From Collinsella sp. (GTDB lineage: Bacteria; Actinomycetota; Coriobacteriia; Coriobacteriales; Coriobacteriaceae), in assembly GCA_020025115.1 (NCBI GenBank), contig JAHHSP010000090.1, positions 1 through 5,317 on the forward strand: a DNA stretch of 5,317 nucleotides, written 5' to 3'. Positions within the stretch are counted from its first letter, which is position 1. The number at the start of each line of letters is the position of its first letter. This document shows, piece after piece, positions 1-4,807 of the stretch. The position numbers were made by a program, and so were the translations under genes. The notes beneath the pieces are model-generated. The model was not told where the DNA came from. It worked only from the letters and a program-made list of their open reading frames with translations, and searched no databases.

Positions 1-82
1 TCATGGAGGCGGCGGCCTTCTTGCCGGCGCCCATGGCGAGGATGACGGTGGCGGCACCGGTCACGATGTCACCGCCGGCCCA
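1..82 (-). pseudogene. Orphan copy of the nfnB (gltA) 3' end, partial at window edge
   Basis: These bases match 2336-2417, inside the intact nfnB gene, at 81 of 82 positions. The only difference is position 56 (A here, G at 2391), a synonymous third-codon change in a Gly codon (GGC to GGT on the minus strand). Read on the minus strand, the fragment still encodes the C-terminal FAD-binding motif, Trp-Ala-Gly-Gly-Asp through Ala-Ala-Ala-Ser-Met, equal to NfnB residues 435-461. Identity stops abruptly at position 83, where the luxR coding sequence begins, so nothing upstream of residue 435 is present and this cannot be a working enzyme. The copy runs off the left edge, so it may continue through the nfnB stop codon and terminator. 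It is either one arm of an integration repeat or the remnant of a segmental duplication. Confidence 0.88.
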
Positions 83-1622
83 TGCACAAGTCATCTGCAT
101 TTTTCAGCATCAAGCGGAGTTCTTCGAGAGTGTTCACATCGCACTTTTTAAATGCATGGTGCAGATGACTGTTGACGGTCGATTTTGACACAACCAGTCG
201 CTCCGCGATCTGGGCGGCATCGAGTCCATCTGTTACCGCCGCGAGCACAAGCTTTTCTGCACGAGTCAGCTCAATGCCTCGGGGTTTAAGGGACAAGGCG
301 ACCGCCTCTGGCGTATCGAGAGACAAAAAAGAAGATCGTGCAAGGACGATACGCCGCACCTCTACTTCCGCCAGGGCCATAAACGCTATCCCAAATGCAA
401 AAGTAAGCCACTGCGCTCCTTTAAAAACGCGGATCTCGCTCATAGCGATCCCGCAGCCGACGCCAACTATCAGTGCCGAGCATGTGAGGAACAAAAAGGC
501 ATCTGTAGCGAGCTCCAGCTTCGCTTCCAGTTGCTGGAACAGACTGGCGATGCCAATTAACAGCGTGAAGAAAGCGCTCGGAAGGAAGATCGTCCAGACA
601 GATGACGCCCATGGAATCGCATCAAGCGCTTTCGCGCATACAAACGCAAAGCATGCCGCCGCCCCTGCGAGGGCCCCTGCATATCGCGAATCCCATCGAA
701 GATTGAACTTTCTGCCGCGTTCGCCCCTGAGAATGAACGGAAGGGAACGCAGGTACAGAATTGTGGCAAAGGTGGCAATCACGCTTATCGTGGTGATCAG
801 CGCCCAAAGGCTTGTGCCCAAGTGCCATAGCACCAAATAGCCGGAGAGTGTTAGTGCTCCCGATGTGGCGGCGGCGGGCATGTTGAGGCCCTTGCCGGAA
901 GGGGACACATTTATGAATACAAGGCCAACGGAGCCGGTCAGCATAGTTGCCCATACGAGCGCGCCAAGACCGTGATGAACCGCCTGCCAGCTCAGCGTCC
1001 CATCAGCAAGAGAAAAACAACGAGTCGATTCTATGATGTACAGCAGACCGCAAACCGCTGCCGCAGCCTCGTGCTCCACTGCCGTCACCCTTTTTCGTGC
1101 AAACTTGCAAGCGGTCATGAGCAAAAGGCCAATAAGCAGCATGGCGACAACAAGTCCCGCTTCCTGTTCCTTGAGCAGGAAGATCGCTGAATCCCATTTG
1201 AGCACAAGTAGCGCCGTATGCATCGCGATACTTGCCAAAGAGATTCCAACGCATATCGATCCCAGCTTCCTCTTTTCGCTCAGTCTCGTGTGGGCAGCCT
1301 CGGCTTCATCGGGAATGAGATCGACATCGCCAATCGTCGATTCAAGCAGGGCTCTTGCGGCACATTCGCCGCTTGTCCCGATCTTATCGAAAAGGCGGCG
1401 CCTATACGTCCCCACGGCCGATCGGGACAGGCCAAAGCGCTCCGCCGTCTCAGAGACCGTTAGGCGTGCCATAAGGGCAAGCGCCACTTGGGCTTCTCGA
1501 TCGCTGAGGCCAAATGGAGCAAGGGCGTCTCTGATGGGCGCTGAAAGGTCGGGAACACGGGTGGATTGCGAAGGGCCGTGGCGCTCGCGGGGACTTTTTA
1601 CCGGCTTATGACCACCCAACAT
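69..1622 (-). CDS. Membrane-embedded LuxR-family regulator with an HTH domain at each end
   Basis: Predicted transcriptional regulator of 517 aa. Residues about 37-93 form a LuxR/GerE-type helix-turn-helix (LSDREAQVALALMARLTVSE, then a recognition helix around RSAVGTYRRRLFDKIG). Residues about 120-420 are strongly hydrophobic with roughly ten membrane segments (near 120-141, 155-172, 186-199, 215-237, 251-270, 272-292, 315-334, 340-362, 374-393, 402-420). Residues about 449-507 form a second LuxR-type HTH (LTRAEKLVLAAVTDGLDAAQ, then KSTVNSHLHHAFKKC). An even number of spans would place both DNA-binding domains in the cytoplasm. An in-frame TTG lies at 1628, but I chose the ATG at 1622 because GGTGG sits 7 nt upstream of it. 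The gene follows the 35-aa membrane ORF by 41 nt and is probably co-transcribed with it. Its last four codons (M-G-R-R) and TGA stop lie in the nfnB-derived repeat, so the native C-terminus may have been altered. Ligand and target genes are unknown. Confidence 0.9.
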   Translation of the reverse strand: MLGGHKPVKSPRERHGPSQSTRVPDLSAPIRDALAPFGLSDREAQVALALMARLTVSETAERFGLSRSAVGTYRRRLFDKIGTSGECAARALLESTIGDVDLIPDEAEAAHTRLSEKRKLGSICVGISLASIAMHTALLVLKWDSAIFLLKEQEAGLVVAMLLIGLLLMTACKFARKRVTAVEHEAAAAVCGLLYIIESTRCFSLADGTLSWQAVHHGLGALVWATMLTGSVGLVFINVSPSGKGLNMPAAATSGALTLSGYLVLWHLGTSLWALITTISVIATFATILYLRSLPFILRGERGRKFNLRWDSRYAGALAGAAACFAFVCAKALDAIPWASSVWTIFLPSAFFTLLIGIASLFQQLEAKLELATDAFLFLTCSALIVGVGCGIAMSEIRVFKGAQWLTFAFGIAFMALAEVEVRRIVLARSSFLSLDTPEAVALSLKPRGIELTRAEKLVLAAVTDGLDAAQIAERLVVSKSTVNSHLHHAFKKCDVNTLEELRLMLKNADDLCMGRR

Positions 1623-1629
1623 CGCCAAT

Positions 1630-1634
1630 CCACC
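1630..1634 (-). promoter_or_regulatory. Ribosome binding site deciding the luxR start
   Basis: On the minus strand GGTGG lies 7 nt before the ATG at 1622 but only 1 nt before the alternative TTG at 1628. The spacing favours the ATG and a 517-aa product over a 519-aa one. Confidence 0.55.
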
Positions 1635-1663
1635 CGATTCTAATTACGAAGAGCTTAGAGCAT

Positions 1664-1771
1664 CTAAAATGCCGGAATAAGGACGTTAAGCACAATGTAC
1701 AGTAAGATGCCGAACGCGAGGCCGAGGATGGCTAAACGCGCCAAACGCTTGCCTTCACTGGTGTCCTTCAT
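1664..1771 (-). CDS. 35-aa single-span membrane protein, overlapping the thioredoxin-like gene
   Basis: A short ORF of 35 codons plus a TAG stop. The protein begins MKDTSEGKRLARLAIL, continues through a hydrophobic stretch from about residue 13 to 33 rich in Leu, Ile, Val, Phe and Gly, and ends in P-A-F. The N-terminus carries three basic residues (K8, R9, R12) just before the hydrophobic part, which by the positive-inside rule suggests an N-in single transmembrane helix. A GGAGG Shine-Dalgarno lies 5 nt upstream of the ATG, inside the last codons of the thioredoxin-like gene, and the two genes overlap by 17 nt in different frames, so translation is probably coupled. I recognise no family. 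It could be a small partner of the thioredoxin-like protein or of the membrane regulator encoded next. The case for it being real rests on the ribosome binding site, the overlap and the clean transmembrane pattern. Confidence 0.72.
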   Translation of the reverse strand: MKDTSEGKRLARLAILGLAFGILLYIVLNVLIPAF

Positions 1772-2162
1772 GATTGCCTCCATTCGCCTCAATAATCTGG
1801 GGGACTATTTCCTCGTCAAACTCGGATAAGTCGTTTATCTCGACGCAGACAATCTCATCTGCCTTAACTATAAACAAAGCCGGATAGTAGTCAAAGTGTG
1901 GAAGCGTGTCTTCGAGCCATTGCCTATCCTCCTCTGACGGCTTTTCGGGAAACTCCAGCTCGTACACGACCATGCCGCCCAGGCGATTGGGGCCCTCTTC
2001 AAGCTCGCGTAGCGTCTCGCAGTGTATGCATGTTTCCTCCTTAGAAACGAGGGCTGACGATGCCTTGGGCCCTGCATCTTGTCTGAAACTATGCTCCCAT
2101 TCGTTCAATTTGTATGTAGTACAGAGTGATGAAGAAGCACTTGGTTGCTTCTGGCTTGCCAT
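1755..2162 (-). CDS. Thioredoxin-fold protein with CIHC active-site motif
   Basis: A 135-aa soluble protein with no signal peptide or membrane segment. The pattern fits a thioredoxin/glutaredoxin-like fold: a strand (SALVS) leading to the CxxC pair Cys45-Ile-His-Cys48, a helix (ETLRELEEG), a strand (MVVYELEFP), a helix (EEDRQWLEDTL), then YYPALFIV, where Pro94 sits at the position of the conserved cis-proline, a strand (EIVCVEI) and a final helix (FDEEIVPQIIEA). It probably does thiol-disulfide exchange or cysteine-based sensing in the cytoplasm. The first ~35 residues, including Cys14, are unassigned. The ATG at 2162 is the first start codon after an in-frame stop, but no clear Shine-Dalgarno precedes it, so the start is less certain than the fold. 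It is the first gene of a probable operon with the 35-aa membrane protein and the double-HTH regulator. It could instead be a glutaredoxin-like protein or a non-catalytic relative; sequence alone does not decide. Confidence 0.8.
   Translation of the reverse strand: MASQKQPSASSSLCTTYKLNEWEHSFRQDAGPKASSALVSKEETCIHCETLRELEEGPNRLGGMVVYELEFPEKPSEEDRQWLEDTLPHFDYYPALFIVKADEIVCVEINDLSEFDEEIVPQIIEANGGNHEGHQ
1777..1781 (-). promoter_or_regulatory. Ribosome binding site of the 35-aa membrane protein
   Basis: GGAGG on the minus strand, 5 nt before the ATG at 1771 and inside the 3' end of the thioredoxin-like gene (codons for Asn-Gly-Gly-Asn). It is the main evidence that this ORF is translated, and it implies coupling to the upstream gene. 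Confidence 0.65.
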
Positions 2163-2236
2163 GCAATGTGACCAACAGGCTTAAAGCGCCCGTACTCATC
2201 CTGATCGAAAGGTAATCTAAAGGCGCATTCCTTCTT

Positions 2237-2277
2237 AACAAAAGGCGCTCGCCGTACCTCATGGTCCGACGAGCGCC
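2237..2277 (-). terminator. Intrinsic terminator of the nfnA-nfnB operon
   Basis: On the minus strand two 15-nt arms (2263-2277 and 2244-2258) flank a 4-nt ATGA loop. The outer eight pairs (GGCGCTCG with CGAGCGCC) are perfect, followed by one G-U wobble and one internal mismatch. TTTTGTT follows directly. The hairpin begins 35 nt after the nfnB stop codon and separates the nfn operon from the thioredoxin-like gene, which must then rely on its own promoter in the ~75 nt between 2163 and 2236 or on read-through. No convincing promoter was recognised there. Confidence 0.88.
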
Positions 2278-2312
2278 CTGTCAAGCACAGACATGTTGTG
2301 GTGGGAGCGCGG

Positions 2313-3719
2313 TTACTCTTCCAGCAGCGCCTTCTTCATGGAGGCGGCGGCCTTCTTGCCGGCGCCCATGGCGAGGATGACGGTGGCGGCGCCGGTCACG
2401 ATGTCACCGCCGGCCCACACCTTGGGGTTGGAAGTGCGGCCGTCTTCGTCGGCATCGATGAGGCCCCAGCGGTTGAGCTCGACGTCGGCGCAGAGCTTGG
2501 CAAAGGGGTTCGCCATGGTGCCGATGGCGGTGATGGCAACGTCGCAGGGGATTTCGAAGGCGGAGTCCGGAACCGGCACGGGGCGGCGACGGCCGGAGGC
2601 ATCGGGCTCGCCGAGCTCCATGCGCTCCAGTTTGACGGTGGACACGAAGCCGTCCTCGCCCTTGGTGAACTCGAGGGGGTTCACGAGCTCGAGGATGTGA
2701 ACGCCCTCTTCCTTGGCGTGATGGACCTCGGCCAGACGTGCGGGCATCTCGGCCTCGGTGCGGCGGTAGGCCAGCGTCACGCTGTCGGCACCCAGGCGCA
2801 AGGCGGTGCGGGCGGCGTCCATGGCGACATTGCCGCCGCCGAACACCACGACGTTCTTGCCCTGGCGGATCGGGGTGTCGTAGACGGGGAAGTCGTATGC
2901 GTGCATGAGGTTGGTGCGCGTGAGGTACTCGTTGGCGCAGTACACGCCGGGCAGGTTCTCTCCCGGGACCTTGAGGAAGCGGGGGAGTCCGGCGCCCACG
3001 GCGAGATACAGGGCGTCGAAGCCCTCCTCGTTGAAGAGCTCCTCGGCGTCGAACAGGCGGCCGGCGACGGAGTTGTACTCGAACTTGACGCCGAGCTGCT
3101 CCAGGCCGTCAATCTCACGCTTGACGATCTTCTTGGGCAGGCGGAACTCGGGGATGCCGTAGGTCAACACGCCGCCGCCGGTGAAGAAGGCCTCGAACAC
3201 GGTGACGTCGAAGCCCTCGCGGGCGAGTTCGCCGGCGCAGGCGATGCCGGAGGGGCCGGAGCCCACGATGGCGACCTTCTTGCCGTTTTTGGGCTTGCAC
3301 TGGGGGGCGCGGCCGACCTCGGCCGCCATGTCGCCCACCATGCGCTCGAGCTGACCGATGGCCACGGCCTCGCCCTTGCGGCCGAGAATGCACTTGCCCT
3401 CGCACTGGTTCTCCTGCGGGCATACGCGGCCGCAGACGGAGGGCAGCAGGTTGTCGCCCTTGATGGTCTCGAGCGCGCCGGCCCAGTCCTCATCGCGGAT
3501 CTTGGAGATGAATCCCGGGATGTTCACGCCGACGGGGCAGCCCTGCATGCACAGGGGCTTCTTGCAGTCGAGGCAGCGGTTGGCCTCGGCGACGGCATCT
3601 TCCTTGGTGAAACCCGTGTCGACCGGGCGGAAATCGCAGGCGCGCTCGGCGGCCGGCTCCTCGTTCGGGGCGGTGCGGGGAGCGCCGATGTTCGGGCGAT
3701 ACTTCTTTACTTCTGGCAT
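2313..3719 (-). CDS. nfnB: NfnB / GltA-type NADPH-binding flavoprotein subunit
   Basis: A 468-aa protein of the glutamate synthase small-subunit family, often annotated gltA. An N-terminal ferredoxin-like region carries two four-cysteine sets (C49, C52, C57, C61 and C96, C100, C106, C110) fitting two [4Fe-4S] clusters. An FAD-binding GSGPSG follows at 153-158, an NADPH-binding GGGNVAMD at 294-301, and the C-terminal FAD motif AGGDIVTGAATVILAMGAGK at 436-455. The start is the ATG at 3719, with GAGGAGG 7 nt upstream, inside the end of nfnA; the two genes overlap by 13 nt. Pairing with an NfnA-type subunit, and the absence of a glutamate synthase large subunit in the window, favours the cytoplasmic NADH-dependent ferredoxin:NADP+ oxidoreductase, which couples ferredoxin, NADH and NADPH pools by flavin-based electron bifurcation. 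A sulfide dehydrogenase (SudAB)-like or glutamate synthase role is possible. The 3' end carries the repeat shared with bases 1-82, yet the gene is full length. Confidence 0.93.
   Translation of the reverse strand: MPEVKKYRPNIGAPRTAPNEEPAAERACDFRPVDTGFTKEDAVAEANRCLDCKKPLCMQGCPVGVNIPGFISKIRDEDWAGALETIKGDNLLPSVCGRVCPQENQCEGKCILGRKGEAVAIGQLERMVGDMAAEVGRAPQCKPKNGKKVAIVGSGPSGIACAGELAREGFDVTVFEAFFTGGGVLTYGIPEFRLPKKIVKREIDGLEQLGVKFEYNSVAGRLFDAEELFNEEGFDALYLAVGAGLPRFLKVPGENLPGVYCANEYLTRTNLMHAYDFPVYDTPIRQGKNVVVFGGGNVAMDAARTALRLGADSVTLAYRRTEAEMPARLAEVHHAKEEGVHILELVNPLEFTKGEDGFVSTVKLERMELGEPDASGRRRPVPVPDSAFEIPCDVAITAIGTMANPFAKLCADVELNRWGLIDADEDGRTSNPKVWAGGDIVTGAATVILAMGAGKKAAASMKKALLEE
2336..2417 (-). 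repeat. Direct repeat, intact copy within the nfnB 3' end
   Basis: Partner of bases 1-82, in the same orientation and 81/82 identical; the copies lie 2335 bp apart. It covers NfnB codons 435 to 461, the conserved C-terminal FAD-binding motif. Divergence begins at 2418 against 83. The other boundary is unknown, because the left copy is truncated by the window. Confidence 0.95.
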
Positions 3720-4543
3720 GCGCAGGCCTCCTCATGGCGCTTGGTGGAAACGGCCTCTTCGCCGCGATAGCTGGCCTGACGCGCGGCCAGGTCGTCCCAG
3801 TCGACGGCGCTGGCGTCGAAATCGGGGCCGTCGACGCAGGCGAACTTGGTCTCGCCGCCCACCTCGACGCGGCAGCAGCCGCACATGCCGGTGCCGTCGA
3901 CCATGATGGGGTTGAGGCTGGCGATGATCGGGATGTTGTGCTCGTGGCAGGTGAGGGAGGAGAACTTCATCATCGGCACGGGCCCCACGCAGAAGGCGTG
4001 GTCGATGGAATCGGTCTCGCACAGGCGCGCGAGCGGCAGGGTCACGACGCCCTTCTCGCCCATGGAGCCGTCGTCGGTGGTGACGAACAGGCCGGCGAGC
4101 GGCAGCGCGTCGAACTGCTCATGCAAGATGAGGAGGTCCTTGGTGCGTGCGCCCATGATCACGTAGACGTTCTTGCCCTGTTCGCAGAGCATGCGCGCCA
4201 CGGGGTAGGCGATGGCGAGGCCCACGCCGCCGCCGATGACGGCCACGGAGTCGCCCTCGACCTCGGTGGGCTGGCCCAACGGGCCGGTGATGTCGCGAAT
4301 GAAGTCGCCCTCGTTGAGTTCGGAGAGACACCGCGTGGTCTTGCCCACCACCATGAAGATGAACTCGATCCAGCCCTCCTCCGCATTCCAGTTGGCGAAG
4401 GTGAACGGCACGCGCTCGCCCGTCTCGTCGATGCGCACCATCAGGAACTGGCCGGCGTGAGCCTTTTTGGCCATCCTCGGGGCGTGGACGCGGAACTCGA
4501 AGACCTTCTCCGAGAACTGCGTCTTCTTCAGGATTTCAAACAT
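3707..4543 (-). CDS. nfnA: NfnA-type FAD/NAD(P)-binding iron-sulfur subunit
   Basis: A 278-aa protein of the ferredoxin-NADP reductase / dihydroorotate dehydrogenase electron-transfer subunit family. Residues about 1-95 form the flavin-binding barrel, with the FAD-contacting R44-V-P-F-T. Residues about 98-200 form the nucleotide-binding domain, with VIGGGVGLA at 102-110 and CVGPVPMM near 185-192. The C-terminal DGTGMCGCCRV and FACVDGP segments (Asp216; Cys221, 223, 224 and 236) form the [2Fe-2S] site. NfnA proteins are known to use one Asp with three Cys as ligands, and the Asp is present here. It is expected to bind NADH and carry out flavin chemistry in complex with NfnB. The ATG at 4543 is preceded by GAGAGGGG with a 4-nt gap. 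The family also includes sulfide dehydrogenase subunits, so the substrate assignment is less certain than the fold. The adjacent nfnB and the 13-nt overlap support a stoichiometric complex. Confidence 0.9.
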   Translation of the reverse strand: MFEILKKTQFSEKVFEFRVHAPRMAKKAHAGQFLMVRIDETGERVPFTFANWNAEEGWIEFIFMVVGKTTRCLSELNEGDFIRDITGPLGQPTEVEGDSVAVIGGGVGLAIAYPVARMLCEQGKNVYVIMGARTKDLLILHEQFDALPLAGLFVTTDDGSMGEKGVVTLPLARLCETDSIDHAFCVGPVPMMKFSSLTCHEHNIPIIASLNPIMVDGTGMCGCCRVEVGGETKFACVDGPDFDASAVDWDDLAARQASYRGEEAVSTKRHEEACACQK

Positions 4544-4614
4544 AGAACCCCTCTCTGATTAGCCGGAGCGTCGTATGCGCAGGCCACGCAAGCGAAATGC
4601 CCCGATTGCAACCT

Positions 4615-4632
4615 CTTATGCGTGCGCATAAG
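4615..4632. promoter_or_regulatory. 18-bp near-palindrome in the nfnA leader, operator candidate
   Basis: CTTATGCG and CGCATAAG are perfect 8-bp inverted arms around a 2-nt centre. The site lies 72 nt before the nfnA start and about 24 bp downstream of a possible -10 box, a position where a bound repressor could block transcription. A further TATGCGCA at 4574-4581 is the reverse complement of TGCGCATA at 4623-4630 within the palindrome, and TGCGCA recurs at 4640-4645. I recognise no known regulator consensus; it does not resemble a Rex or LexA site. It could act instead as an RNA hairpin in the leader. Confidence 0.5.
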
Positions 4633-4655
4633 GCGAAACTGCGCACACGTTATCA

Positions 4656-4681
4656 AGTATACCCCGCGGTTCTGCATGCAA
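4656..4681 (-). promoter_or_regulatory. Possible sigma70-type promoter of the nfn operon
   Basis: On the minus strand TATACT (4661 to 4656) matches the -10 consensus at five of six positions, and TTGCAT (4681 to 4676) resembles a -35 box. The 14-bp gap is shorter than the usual 16-18, so the -35 assignment is weak and the -10 alone is the better signal. A start near 4649 would give a leader of about 105 nt containing the palindrome at 4615-4632. Confidence 0.4.
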
Positions 4682-4742
4682 GCCTTTCCCGCCTGTCTTT
4701 CGGGCAAGCGGTAAAACGTTTTTCGGCGGGCGAAGGTGTGAT

Positions 4743-4791
4743 GAAAAGAAGGACGCCGACCTCGACACAGGGATTGTCCCCGAGTCGAGGT
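4743..4791 (-). terminator. Hairpin terminator downstream of pth
   Basis: On the minus strand an 8-bp perfect stem (ACCTCGAC, 4791-4784, with GTCGAGGT, 4766-4759) is followed, after a T-T mismatch, by a 6-bp inner stem with a 3-nt CAA loop. The inner stem contains a G-U wobble that would be an A-C mismatch in plus-strand RNA, which points to minus-strand transcription. A T-rich tract (CTTCTTTTC) follows after a few bases rather than at once, so efficiency may be moderate. The hairpin begins about 16 nt past the pth stop and lies before the nfn promoter candidate. Confidence 0.7.
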
Positions 4792-4807
4792 GCCGGAGGC
4801 GCTGGCG

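Larger units (their letters stand above)
83..2335. mobile_element. Putative inserted cassette bracketed by nfnB 3'-end repeats
   Basis: This segment lies between two near-identical copies of the nfnB 3' end (1-82 and 2336-2417). Its left border is sharp at position 82/83, where repeat identity ends inside the luxR frame. Its right border cannot be fixed, because the left repeat runs out of the window and may extend past the nfnB stop codon and terminator. In that case the unique DNA would start nearer 2236. Base composition is visibly lower in GC than nfnA, nfnB and pth. It carries three co-directional genes (thioredoxin-like, 35-aa membrane protein, double-HTH regulator). No integrase, transposase, inverted terminal repeat or short target duplication is seen, so the mechanism is inferred only from the repeat geometry. 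Alternatives are a native tandem duplication with later replacement, or a cassette mobilised in trans. Confidence 0.5.

Noticed and set aside
3..188. Short plus-strand frame whose beginning also recurs in a frame at 2293-2700
   Set aside because: The shared peptide is only the antisense reading of the duplicated nfnB 3' end. It is not a gene family.
1033..1611. 192-aa plus-strand frame opposite the N-terminal half of the regulator
   Set aside because: Ser/Arg/Ala-rich antisense translation with no recognisable domain; the minus strand carries the HTH and membrane segments.
2163..2236. Search for a promoter of the thioredoxin-like operon
   Set aside because: TTAAGA and TAGATT resemble promoter boxes on the minus strand but are only 13 bp apart. 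No pair with acceptable spacing was found, so nothing is called.
2298..3770. 490-aa open frame on the plus strand opposite nfnB
   Set aside because: Antisense shadow of a GC-rich gene. The translation is low-complexity, rich in Gly, Ala, Val, His and Asp, while the minus strand encodes a fully recognisable flavoprotein.
3734..4558. 274-aa open frame on the plus strand opposite nfnA
   Set aside because: Same shadow effect; compositionally biased translation, with a clear NfnA on the other strand.
4713..4722. AAAACGTTTT palindrome upstream of the nfn promoter candidate
   Set aside because: Ten bases of A/T-rich self-complementarity can occur by chance, and no second copy or known consensus supports it as an operator.
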